Assembly: GCF_023718305.1 (NCBI RefSeq)
Contig: NZ_QEYO01000002.1
Coordinates: 360,980 to 424,979 of the forward strand
From: Gramella sp. AN32
Lineage (GTDB): Bacteria; Bacteroidota; Bacteroidia; Flavobacteriales; Flavobacteriaceae
Length of the DNA stretch: 64,000 nucleotides
Direction: 5' to 3'
Below the pieces are notes generated by a model that saw nothing but the letters and a program-made list of their open reading frames with translations, was not told the origin of the DNA and did no database searches. This document shows positions 47,192 through 55,006 of the stretch, piece by piece (position 1 is the first letter of the stretch; the number at the start of each line of letters is the position of its first letter). A program made the position numbers and the translations under genes.

Positions 47192-47199
47192 TAATTTTG
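47192..47199 (+). promoter_or_regulatory. -7 box of bioFDA, 4 nt from the start codon
   Basis: TAATTTTG, exact TAnnTTTG, four nt (TGTT) before ATG 47204. Confidence 0.45.
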
Positions 47200-47203
47200 T
47201 GTT

Positions 47204-48355
47204 ATGGCAGAATTTCCTAAAAAATTAGAGCAGGGCTTGCAAAAAAGAAAAGAGGATAATTCTTTCCGAAGTTTAGTTCCGCAACAGGAAGGAATCGACT
47301 TTTTCTCTAATGATTATCTTGGTTTTTCTACATTGGAACTCCTTAAAAAACAGACCGAAAAAAATTTAAAAAATCATTTTAAATTAGGTTCAACCGGTTC
47401 AAGATTACTTTCGGGAAACCATCCTTTATTCGAAAAAGCTGAAACTTATCTCGCGAATTTCCATAATTCTGAAGCGGCCTTGATTTTTAATTCCGGTTAC
47501 GATGCCAATATTGGCTTCTTTTCTGCAGTCCCACAAAAAGGGGATTTTATTTTTTATGATGAATTCTCCCATGCTTCAATTCGCGACGGCTTAAAAATGT
47601 CCCTGGCCAGAAATTATAAATTTCGGCATAACGATTTTCAGGATCTTGAAGAAAAACTTATTCGATATTCCCAATCAAAATCAGCTGACTCAGAATTTTA
47701 CGTGGTTACCGAATCTGTTTTTTCCATGGATGGGGATTCCCCAGAACTGGACAAACTAATTAAATTGAAAAAAAAATATGGTCTTCAGTTGATAGTGGAT
47801 GAAGCACATGCGACTGGTGTTATTGGAAGGAATGGAGAAGGCATGGTTCAGGAAAAAAAATTAGAAGATCACATTTTTGCCAGAATTCACACCTTCGGAA
47901 AAGCTTTAGGTTGTCATGGTGCGGTAATTCTGGGAAGCCAAAAACTGATAGATTATCTGGTTAATTTCTCCAGAAGTTTTATATATACGACCGCCCTTTC
48001 GCCACATTCAGTAGCGACGATAATGGGCGCTTATCAAAATCTTAAAAATTCAGAAGCAATTATAAAGCTGCAGGAAAATATACATTTTTTCCGAAGAGAA
48101 ATTAAGAAAAACGAACTTCAACAGGATTTTATTGAATCGAATTCGGCCATTCAAAGTTGTATCATTCCGGGAAATGAAAGGGTAAAAATTATTTCAAAAA
48201 AGCTCAATCAAAACCGCTTTCTCGTCAAGCCTATTTTATCTCCAACAGTTCCCGAGGGTTCCGAGCGATTACGATTCTGCGTGCATTCTTATAATTCTAC
48301 GGCTGAAATAACTGCGGTTTTAAGCCAGTTGGCTACTTTTGTGCCCAAAGATTAA
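47204..48355 (+). CDS. bioF: 8-amino-7-oxononanoate synthase (KAPA synthase)
   Basis: PLP-dependent alpha-oxoamine synthase joining pimeloyl thioester and alanine in biotin synthesis; 383 residues. Conserved stretches: DFFSNDYLGFS, GSTGSRLLSGNH, FNSGYDANIGFFSAV, DEFSHASIRDGL, VDEAHATGVIGRNGEG and the PLP-Lys region IHTFGKALGCHGAVI (Lys near 233). Alone this family can be confused with Kbl or serine palmitoyltransferase, but bioD and bioA follow directly. Confidence 0.95.
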   Translation: MAEFPKKLEQGLQKRKEDNSFRSLVPQQEGIDFFSNDYLGFSTLELLKKQTEKNLKNHFKLGSTGSRLLSGNHPLFEKAETYLANFHNSEAALIFNSGYDANIGFFSAVPQKGDFIFYDEFSHASIRDGLKMSLARNYKFRHNDFQDLEEKLIRYSQSKSADSEFYVVTESVFSMDGDSPELDKLIKLKKKYGLQLIVDEAHATGVIGRNGEGMVQEKKLEDHIFARIHTFGKALGCHGAVILGSQKLIDYLVNFSRSFIYTTALSPHSVATIMGAYQNLKNSEAIIKLQENIHFFRREIKKNELQQDFIESNSAIQSCIIPGNERVKIISKKLNQNRFLVKPILSPTVPEGSERLRFCVHSYNSTAEITAVLSQLATFVPKD

Positions 48356-48357
48356 AT

Positions 48358-48975
48358 ATGCCGAAAACGTATTTCGTAACCGGAATTGGAACTGAAGTGG
48401 GTAAAACCATCGTATCTGCAATTTTGGTCGAAGCTTTACAAGCCGATTATTGGAAACCAATCCAGGCTGGGGATTTGGATCATTCAGATACTCAAAAAAT
48501 TGAAAATCTTATCAGTAATAAAAAAACTGTTTTTCATAAGAATTCTTATGCTTTAAACACTCCCATGAGCCCCCATGCGGCGGCGGAAATTGATAAAATT
48601 AAGATCAGTTTACAGGAGATCAATCCACCAAAAACTATAAATAGTCTTGTTATAGAAGGAGCTGGCGGATTAATGGTTCCGCTGAATGATAAAGATCGTA
48701 TCATCGATCTTATTAAAAATGATTATGAGATCATTTTAGTTTCCAGACATTACCTGGGAAGTATCAATCATACGCTTTTAAGCATTGAAGCCTTAAAAAA
48801 TCGCGGATTCGAAAATATTTCCATCGTATTTAATGGTGATCAAAATAACTCTTCGGAAATTATTATTGAAAAAATGAGCGGCGTGGCGATATTGGGAAGA
48901 ATTGAAGAAGAACCTTATTTTGATCAAATGGTAATTAAAGAATATGCTGAAATTTTCCGGGAAAAACTATTGTAA
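48358..48975 (+). CDS. bioD: Dethiobiotin synthetase
   Basis: ATP-dependent carboxylase that closes the ureido ring of dethiobiotin; 205 residues. P-loop TGIGTEVGKTIVSAIL, YWKPIQAGDLDHSDT (substrate Lys), SPHAAAEIDKIKI and IEGAGGLMVPL. Two bp after bioF; its last base is the first base of bioA. Confidence 0.95.
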   Translation: MPKTYFVTGIGTEVGKTIVSAILVEALQADYWKPIQAGDLDHSDTQKIENLISNKKTVFHKNSYALNTPMSPHAAAEIDKIKISLQEINPPKTINSLVIEGAGGLMVPLNDKDRIIDLIKNDYEIILVSRHYLGSINHTLLSIEALKNRGFENISIVFNGDQNNSSEIIIEKMSGVAILGRIEEEPYFDQMVIKEYAEIFREKLL

Positions 48976-50243
48976 TGAGTGATCTGAAAGAAAGGGATAA
49001 AAAACATTTGTGGCATCCATTAACCCAGCATAAGACTGCAAGGGAAATGTTGCCCATTGTAAAGGCGAAGGCTTGCATTTTAACCGATGATAATGGTAAT
49101 GAATATATAGATGGGATTTCTTCCTGGTACACCGCCGTATACGGCCATTGCCACCCTTTCATAACTAACAAGGTGGCTAAACAAATGCAAAACCTCGATC
49201 AGGTTGTTTTTAGTGGCTTTACCCATGAACCAGCCATTGAATTATCTGAAGCTTTGATCAAAATTCTACCCGCAGGTCAGCAGAAGATGTTCTTTAATGA
49301 CAACGGTTCTACTGCTACTGAAATTGGGATTAAAATGGCATTGCAATACCATCATAATTTAGGCAATGATCGCAAGGTGATGCTGGCTTTTGAAAATGGT
49401 TTCCACGGAGATACTTTCGGGGCGATGTCTGTTTCCGGATTATCGGTTTATAATGGTGCTTTTAAAGATCATTTTATTCGGGTTAAACGATTGCCTGTGC
49501 CCAACGGGGAAAATAATTCAGAAGTAATTTCCACGCTTAAAATGCTTATTGCTGAACATAATTTCGCCGGTTTTATTTATGAACCTTTGATCCAGGGGGC
49601 AGCTGCGATGCAGTTTCATAATGCTGAAGGCCTGGATGAGATTTTGAAAATCTGCTGGGAAAATGAAATTATTCTGATCGCAGATGAAGTGATGACCGGT
49701 TTCGGGAAAACCGGAAAATTCTTTGCTTCAGATCATTTACAACAAAAGCCGGATATCCTTTGTATGTCCAAGGCTTTAACCGCCGGACTTTTACCCATGG
49801 GCCTTACCAGTTGCACTCAAAAGATCTACGACGCTTTTTATTCAGATGAGATTGCTAAAGGCCTTTTTCATGGCCATACCTACACCGCCAATCCACTGGC
49901 ATGTACCGCAGCCCTGGCCGCACTGGAGTTATTGACTTCGGAAGAAATTCAGCATAAAATCACAGAAATTGCCAGACAGAATAATGCTTTTGCCAATAAG
50001 ATTAAGTATCATCCCAAAGTTAAAAACCTACGCACTTTAGGGGTCATCCTGGCTTTTGAACTTGACGTTGAAACCGATAGATATGGGAGCCTAAGAGATA
50101 AGATTTTCGATTTTTTTATGCAAAGGGGAATAGCACTTCGGCCTTTGGGAAATACCATTTATATTTTGCCACCTTATGTAATTTCCGAAAAACAACTTCA
50201 GCAAATATATTTGGCGATAGAGGAATCCTTATCAGTATTTTAA
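48975..50243 (+). CDS. bioA: Adenosylmethionine--8-amino-7-oxononanoate aminotransferase
   Basis: Class III PLP aminotransferase converting KAPA to DAPA, 422 residues. Shows HLWHPLTQHKTAREMLPIV (BioA N-terminus), DGISSWYTAVYGHCHP, ENGFHGDTFGAMSVSG, LIADEVMTGFGKTG and the PLP Lys in MSKALTAGLLPMG. Overlaps bioD by one base. bioFDA ends in the long repeat tract, so bioB is not in this transcript unless read-through occurs. Confidence 0.96.
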   Translation: MSDLKERDKKHLWHPLTQHKTAREMLPIVKAKACILTDDNGNEYIDGISSWYTAVYGHCHPFITNKVAKQMQNLDQVVFSGFTHEPAIELSEALIKILPAGQQKMFFNDNGSTATEIGIKMALQYHHNLGNDRKVMLAFENGFHGDTFGAMSVSGLSVYNGAFKDHFIRVKRLPVPNGENNSEVISTLKMLIAEHNFAGFIYEPLIQGAAAMQFHNAEGLDEILKICWENEIILIADEVMTGFGKTGKFFASDHLQQKPDILCMSKALTAGLLPMGLTSCTQKIYDAFYSDEIAKGLFHGHTYTANPLACTAALAALELLTSEEIQHKITEIARQNNAFANKIKYHPKVKNLRTLGVILAFELDVETDRYGSLRDKIFDFFMQRGIALRPLGNTIYILPPYVISEKQLQQIYLAIEESLSVF

Positions 50244-50343
50244 TTTTATACTTTCCCTAAAGTTTTAGAAGATGTTCATTCTGAAATCGAAGATTGGACG
50301 GAATCAAATAAATTACCATTGACGTATTTATTTGCGTAGTATA

Positions 50344-50501
50344 GACCCTGAACCCAGTTCAGGGTGACGATACTGACCTTTAGAATTGCCGTCATGCTGT
50401 CCCGATAGCTACCGGGATGTTTCAGCATCTTATTAGAGATACTAAAAAATACGTCAATTTTCTTCGCTAGATAATTTTTTATCACGGGTCTCAGCGTGAC
50501 G
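50344..50501 (+). repeat. About 150-bp dispersed repeat, copy 1
   Basis: Starts GACCCTGAACCCAGTTCAGG, continues GTGACGATACTGACC, GTCATGCTG, a nested 18-bp palindrome TCCCGATAGCTACCGGGA (50400-50417), TTTCAGCATCTTATTAGAG, ACGTCAATTTTCTTCGCTAG and ends in CGGGTCTCAGCGTGACG. CATGCTG/CAGCAT flank the nested palindrome, so the centre folds as a compound hairpin. The gene-free tract 50244-51145 holds only such elements. Confidence 0.8.
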
Positions 50502-50506
50502 AAAAA

Positions 50507-50592
50507 GGTCATTTCGAAGGAGTGCAACGACTGAGAAATCTCTTATTTAAACTTCATTTAAAATGAGATTTCTCCCTTTGGTCGAAATGACC
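50507..50592. repeat. Long imperfect palindrome (GGTCATTTCGA type)
   Basis: Ends GGTCATTTCGA (50507-50517) and TCGAAATGACC (50582-50592) are perfect inverted 11-mers. Inside, GAGAAATCTC and GAGATTTCTC pair as well, giving one long hairpin of 86 bp. Confidence 0.75.
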
Positions 50593-50639
50593 ATCCTAGG
50601 TATTCTTTGTTCATCGCGAGCGCAGTCGAAGCATATTTT

Positions 50640-50800
50640 CATTCTTTTCTTTTTCCATTGCTGAAAAAGAAACAAAAAATCTAGTCTGCAGTTTCTCGTT
50701 CACCCGTAACGGTTTAAATCCTAAAAGAATTGAACTCGCTTCGCTCAAACAGCAATTCTTTTTTAACGGATTTTGCACCTACGGGTCCCGAATCCGAAAT
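50640..50800. repeat. Intergenic repeat with AAAAGAATTG/CAATTCTTTT arms
   Basis: Contains inverted arms AAAAGAATTG (50723-50732) and CAATTCTTTT (50753-50762) around CTCGCTTCGCTC, flanked by imperfectly inverted ACCCGTAACGG and CCTACGGGT. Outer limits are approximate; I see no second copy in this window. Confidence 0.5.
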
Positions 50801-50823
50801 TGAGGACGTTTCCCTGCTGGTTG

Positions 50824-50904
50824 TCCATTGCGAACCTGCCTGCGGTAGGCAGGCGCAGTGAAGCAATCTATTATGGAGACTGCTTCGTTTCCTCGCAGTG
50901 ACGT
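50824..50904 (+). repeat. Dispersed repeat, GCGAAGCAATC type, copy 2 with nested palindrome
   Basis: Runs from CCATTGCGA to CCTCGCAGTGACG, as in 15304-15394, but carries the extra hairpin CCTGCCTGCGGTAGGCAGG (50835-50853, 7-bp arms) after TTGCGA. Confidence 0.75.
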
Positions 50905-51063
50905 ATTAGAGGCCCTGAACCCAGTTCAGGGTGACGATGCTGGTTTTTAGAACTACCGTCATGCTGTCCCGAGCTATCGGGATGTTTCAGCATCTCATCA
51001 GATCTTCTAAAAAATTCGTCAATTTCCTCCGCTAGAATTTTTATCACGGGTCTCAGGGTGGCG
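50902..51063 (+). repeat. About 150-bp dispersed repeat, copy 2
   Basis: Direct copy of 50344-50501. The nested palindrome here is TCCCGAGCTATCGGGA (50967-50982), 16 bp. It ends in CGGGTCTCAGGGTGGCG. It abuts the GCGAAGCAATC element. Confidence 0.8.
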
Positions 51064-51145
51064 GAATAAATATTTTTAAAAGTTTTAAATTTTAAGAATT
51101 TTGAATTTGTTTTTTATATAATTTTAGTTGAATATTCTACAAATT

Positions 51146-51751
51146 ATGATGCATCCTGATACAGAACTTAGATGGATAAGTTCAAAAATTGGTTATGGAG
51201 TGGTGGCAACCAAATTGATCCCCAAAGGGACGATCACCTGGGCACTGGATGAACTGGATCACGTATTTAAGCCTGATGCTCCAGAGAAGCTAAAATCAGA
51301 TTCCCGGGATATGCTGGAAAAATACAGTTTTCGCAACCATAAGGGTGAGCATATTTTATGTTGGGACCTGGCGAAATTTGTAAACCACAGCTTCAAATCG
51401 AATTGCCTTTCTACCTGCTATAATTTTGAACTTGCCATTCGTGATATTCAGATAGGTGAGGAGCTTACAGATGATTACGGCTATTTGAATTTGACAGAAT
51501 CCTTTACTCCGGAAGATGAAGGAACTGCAAGGAAAGAAGTGCTTCCAGACGATATCCTAAGATGTCATCAAGAATGGGATGAAAAATTAGAACAGGCATT
51601 TCCCTATATCTCCAAAGTTCATCAGCCATTATTTTCTTTATTACCGGAAAAAGTTAAAGAGAAGATCGAAGAAATTAACTCCGGTTCCAGAAAAATGAAG
51701 TCAACTAAGAAGCTTTATTTCCGGCCACGCAAGAAAAGAATTAAGCTTTAG
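51146..51751 (+). CDS. SET-domain protein (putative lysine methyltransferase)
   Basis: A 201-residue soluble protein with a compact SET domain. Start at ATG 51146 (or the adjacent ATG 51149); a TTG at 51128 is possible. Motifs: YGVVATKLIPKGTITWALDE (SET-I strand, SAM region), FVNHSFKSNC (NHS, residues 80-82, SAM and lysine pocket) and GEELTDDYGYLN (the ELxxDY motif, catalytic Tyr near 111). The basic C-terminal tail ends RPRKKRIKL. Bacterial SET proteins methylate protein lysines; the target is unknown. It lies between the bioFDA repeat tract and the ketosynthase-like gene. Confidence 0.85.
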   Translation: MMHPDTELRWISSKIGYGVVATKLIPKGTITWALDELDHVFKPDAPEKLKSDSRDMLEKYSFRNHKGEHILCWDLAKFVNHSFKSNCLSTCYNFELAIRDIQIGEELTDDYGYLNLTESFTPEDEGTARKEVLPDDILRCHQEWDEKLEQAFPYISKVHQPLFSLLPEKVKEKIEEINSGSRKMKSTKKLYFRPRKKRIKL

Positions 51752-51777
51752 GATTAGGCAATCTTTTACTTCAGGCT

Positions 51778-51785
51778 TATTTTTG
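51778..51785 (+). promoter_or_regulatory. Candidate -7 box of the ketosynthase-like gene
   Basis: TATTTTTG, 14 nt before the TTG start at 51800. Confidence 0.35.
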
Positions 51786-51799
51786 CCAAAAATCAAGTT

Positions 51800-52942
51800 T
51801 TGAAAAATCCAGTTTCAATTACTGCTGTTAGCAGTATTTCACCCTTAGGGAAAAATGCTGAAGAGATTTGGGCAAATTACAGGTCTGGAAAGCATTTTTT
51901 ATCCAGAAAAAAAATTGGGGAAAGTGAATGGATTATAGGAGAACTTTCTGCAGCTTTAAATGCAGAAATTGAAAATTTACGATCTGAAAATTCAAAATAT
52001 CGCTATTTAGACCGGTCAGTTTTAATGGCCATTCTTACCGGAAGAAATATCTCCAATTCGAATAGAAAAACGGGGATCAATATTGGAAGTAGCCGTGGCG
52101 CAACCGAATTATTTGAAAAATATCATACTGAATTTATAGAAACAGGAAAAACTTCAGGATATTCCTCACCATCCACCACCCTGGGAAATATTTCTTCCTG
52201 GGTAGCACAGGATCTTCAACTTAATGGCCCAGATTTTTCCCACAGTATTACCTGTTCTACAGGAATGCATTCAATTTTAAATGGAATTGCCTGGCTGGAA
52301 AGTAAAATGTCACAAAATTTTATAGTGGGCGGTAGTGAAGCAGCTTTAACTCCTTTTACGCTTGCGCAAATGGCCGCAATGAAAATATATGCTTCTTCTT
52401 TTTCGGAATTTCCCAGTAGGGCCCTGGACATGAAAAAAGAAAAAAATTCCATGGTTTTGGCGGAAGCTTCTGGTTTATTACAAATCGAACTGGGGGAAAA
52501 GAAAACTGCCAAAGCTATAATTCGTGGAATTGGTTACGGAAATGAGAAGCTAAAGCACGGGGCATCGCTTTCCAGAAAAGGAAAATGTCTTCAGAAATCC
52601 ATGAGAATGGCCATTTCAGAAATCGATAAAAGTGAAATTGATGCTATTGTGCTACATGCACCGGGAACTATAGGTGGAGATGCTTCAGAAGTTAATGCAG
52701 TAACCGAAATTTTTGGAGAAAACCTTCCTGCGATAACCAGTAACAAATGGATCATGGGCCATAGTTTCGCCGCCTCGGGAATATTGAGTCTTGAAATGGC
52801 AATTTTGATGCTGGAGCATCAGGAATTCATCAATGTACCTTTTTCTGAATTTCAGAAAAAACCTAAGAAGTTAGAAAAGATCTTAGTGAATTCAGTTGGT
52901 TTTGGGGGAAATGCGGTTTCAATCCTTGTGTCCCGAAATTAG
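51800..52942 (+). CDS. Beta-ketoacyl-ACP synthase-like protein in the biotin region
   Basis: A 380-residue thiolase-fold condensing enzyme, shorter than FabF (about 412). The active site appears complete: Cys152 in SITCSTGMHSILNG, His286 in VLHAPGTIGGDASE (equivalent to HGTxTxxGD), Lys316 and His321 in SNKWIMGHSFAASG. C-terminal VNSVGFGGNAVSILV is the usual glycine-rich end. The protein is clearly diverged from housekeeping FabF/FabB. Start is TTG; no ATG is near. It lies 84 bp before bioB. A part in pimeloyl-thioester supply is suggested by position only; FabB/FabF-like side roles are possible. Confidence 0.8.
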   Translation: MKNPVSITAVSSISPLGKNAEEIWANYRSGKHFLSRKKIGESEWIIGELSAALNAEIENLRSENSKYRYLDRSVLMAILTGRNISNSNRKTGINIGSSRGATELFEKYHTEFIETGKTSGYSSPSTTLGNISSWVAQDLQLNGPDFSHSITCSTGMHSILNGIAWLESKMSQNFIVGGSEAALTPFTLAQMAAMKIYASSFSEFPSRALDMKKEKNSMVLAEASGLLQIELGEKKTAKAIIRGIGYGNEKLKHGASLSRKGKCLQKSMRMAISEIDKSEIDAIVLHAPGTIGGDASEVNAVTEIFGENLPAITSNKWIMGHSFAASGILSLEMAILMLEHQEFINVPFSEFQKKPKKLEKILVNSVGFGGNAVSILVSRN

Positions 52943-53001
52943 ATGTTAGCTTTTGGTTTATAATTCATCTTGCGAAATTCCTGAGAAACCTGAGTTTTCT
53001 T

Positions 53002-53009
53002 TATTTTTG
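53002..53009 (+). promoter_or_regulatory. Candidate -7 box of bioB
   Basis: TATTTTTG, 17 nt before ATG 53027; no TTG at -33. Confidence 0.35.
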
Positions 53010-53026
53010 AATACAAATCGATTTAC

Positions 53027-54124
53027 ATGACTATTAAACACGACTGGACCAAAGAAGAGATTCTTGAAATTTACAACAAACCTTTCATGGAGCTGCTTTA
53101 CGAAGCGGCGACGGTTCATCGCCAACAACATGATCCCAATACAGTCCAGGTTTCTACATTACTTTCTATAAAAACCGGGGGTTGCCCGGAAGATTGCGGG
53201 TATTGTCCACAGGCAGCCCGTTATCATACAGATTTGGAAGGGAATGATCTTATGAGTGTAAATCAGGTAAAAGCCCAAGCTTTACGTGCAAAAGCTACAG
53301 GCAGTTCCAGGGTTTGTATGGGTGCAGCTTGGAGAAATGTAAAGGACGGTTCAGAATTCGACAATGTACTTGAGATGGTGCGAACCATTAACAAGCTCGA
53401 TATGGAAGTTTGCTGTACTTTAGGCATGCTAACTGAAAACCAGGCACAAAGGCTTGCAGAGGCCGGTCTATATGCCTACAATCATAACCTGGATACTTCT
53501 GAAGACTATTATAAAGAGGTAATTTCTACCCGTGGATTTGAAGACCGGTTGCAAACCATAAATAATGTTAGAAAAACAAATGTGACCGTTTGTAGTGGGG
53601 GAATTATAGGAATGGGAGAAAGTGAAGCCGATCGTGCCGGAATGCTGGTTGCTCTGGCAACTTTGAATCCGCAGCCGGAATCTGTGCCCATAAATGCCCT
53701 AGTGCCAGTTGAAGGTACACCAATGGCTGAGGAAAAGCCTGTTCCAATTTGGGATATGATCAGGATGGTGGCGACAACCAGGATTGTAATGCCCGAAACT
53801 CAGGTAAGGCTTTCTGCCGGTAGGACCCAAATGAGTCGTGAAGGCCAGGCGATGTGTTTCTTTGCCGGGGCGAATTCGATTTTTGCCGGGGATAAATTGC
53901 TTACCACGCCAAATCCTGATGTAAATGAGGACATGGAAATGTTTAAAATGTTAGGACTTAACCCGCAAAAGGCTTTTGAGAAGAAATCCCAACCGGTAAG
54001 CGTTGCTGCTGATAAATCCCAATTCAATAGTCAGGATGAAAAACCAAAATGGAGTAGGCCGGGACATAAAATTGAACGTAACCTCCAGGCGCAGGAAAAA
54101 GCAAAATCAAAGCCTGGTTTTTAA
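53027..54124 (+). CDS. bioB: Biotin synthase
   Basis: Radical-SAM enzyme inserting sulfur into dethiobiotin, 365 residues. The radical-SAM Cys triad is Cys53, Cys57, Cys60 ([16 protein letters not shown]). Further BioB signatures are [38 protein letters not shown] and [12 protein letters not shown] (the Arg ligand of the 2Fe-2S cluster). The last about 45 residues form a Lys/Gln/Ser-rich tail not needed by E. coli BioB. Followed after 12 bp by the first cupin gene. Confidence 0.97.
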   Translation: MTIKHDWTKEEILEIYNKPFMELLYEAATVHRQQHDPNTVQVSTLLSIKTGGCPEDCGYCPQAARYHTDLEGNDLMSVNQVKAQALRAKATGSSRVCMGAAWRNVKDGSEFDNVLEMVRTINKLDMEVCCTLGMLTENQAQRLAEAGLYAYNHNLDTSEDYYKEVISTRGFEDRLQTINNVRKTNVTVCSGGIIGMGESEADRAGMLVALATLNPQPESVPINALVPVEGTPMAEEKPVPIWDMIRMVATTRIVMPETQVRLSAGRTQMSREGQAMCFFAGANSIFAGDKLLTTPNPDVNEDMEMFKMLGLNPQKAFEKKSQPVSVAADKSQFNSQDEKPKWSRPGHKIERNLQAQEKAKSKPGF

Positions 54125-54136
54125 TTTTATATAAAA

Positions 54137-55006
54137 TTGAAACTCGATCTTCAAAACATTCCAAGAAGAAAAGGGCTCTCGCAAGATGAGTTTTTACAGG
54201 AATATTTTATTCCGGAGAAACCGGTGGTGATTGAAGATCTTGCTAAAAACTGGCCGGCGTATTCCAAATGGGATTTTGATTATTTTCGAGAAAAGGCAGG
54301 TGAAGTTGTGGTACCGTTGTATGATAGTAAGCCAGCAAAAGGAAGACAGGCTTCTCATGGGCCGGCAATGAAGATGCCGTTAAAAGAATATATAGATATT
54401 CTGGAAGCAGGGCCTACAGACCTCAGAATGTTCTTCTTCAATCTTCTGCAAAATTGCCCTGAATTGGTCGAGGATTTTCAATATCCTGAACTGGGGGTTA
54501 AATTCTTTAAAAAATTACCGGTGCTTTTTGTAGGTGGTGAAGGTTCCAAAGTGGTGATGCATTATGATATGGACCTTGCCAATAATTTTCATTTTAACTT
54601 TACAGGGAAAAAGAAAGTGATTCTTTATCCGCCAGATCAAACAGGACTTATTTATAAAGTGCCTTATTCCATTGTAAGTATGGAAATCATTGATATGGAT
54701 GCTCCAGATTTTGAGAAATATCCTGCTCTGGCGAAAGCTAAAGGCTTTGAAACTAGAATGGTCCATGGGGATGCCCTATATATTCCCAGTAAATGGTGGC
54801 ATTTTATTAAGTACGAAACTCCCAGCTTATCCTTAACTTTACGTTCGCTGCCCAGATCTCCAAAAAAGATCGCTGAGGTTTTAAAGAACATTTTGATCAT
54901 GAGAAATTATGATAATGTCATGAGAAAAATTAAAGGTCAGCGGTGGGTCGATTATAAAAATGAGCTGGCAATCAAGCGCACTCATAAATATGCAGAGATT
55001 GATTAA
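54137..55006 (+). CDS. JmjC-like cupin_8 protein, tandem copy 1
   Basis: A 289-residue protein with the Cupin_8/JmjC fold of Fe(II)/2-oxoglutarate oxygenases. Conserved N-terminus IPEKPVVIEDLAKNWPAY; iron ligands His142 and Asp144 (VVMHYDMDLANNFHF) and distal His222 (LYIPSKWWHFIKYE). A 2-oxoglutarate Lys candidate follows in GKKKVILYPP. Homologs hydroxylate protein side chains or RNA bases; the substrate here is unknown. TTG start, 12 bp after bioB; the ATG of copy 2 follows its stop codon directly. It is a tandem paralog of the next gene (roughly half the residues look alike by eye). Confidence 0.85.
   Translation: MKLDLQNIPRRKGLSQDEFLQEYFIPEKPVVIEDLAKNWPAYSKWDFDYFREKAGEVVVPLYDSKPAKGRQASHGPAMKMPLKEYIDILEAGPTDLRMFFFNLLQNCPELVEDFQYPELGVKFFKKLPVLFVGGEGSKVVMHYDMDLANNFHFNFTGKKKVILYPPDQTGLIYKVPYSIVSMEIIDMDAPDFEKYPALAKAKGFETRMVHGDALYIPSKWWHFIKYETPSLSLTLRSLPRSPKKIAEVLKNILIMRNYDNVMRKIKGQRWVDYKNELAIKRTHKYAEID

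Noticed and set aside
50640..50800. Remnant of a coding gene in the bioA-SET gap.
   Set aside because: All frames are interrupted, and the sequence consists of inverted and low-complexity pieces.
52655..52690. Apparent loss of the first catalytic His in the ketosynthase-like protein (APGT where FabF has AHGT).
   Set aside because: Aligning on the following GD shows HAPGTIGGD matches HGTxTxxGD without a gap, so the His is present at residue 286.
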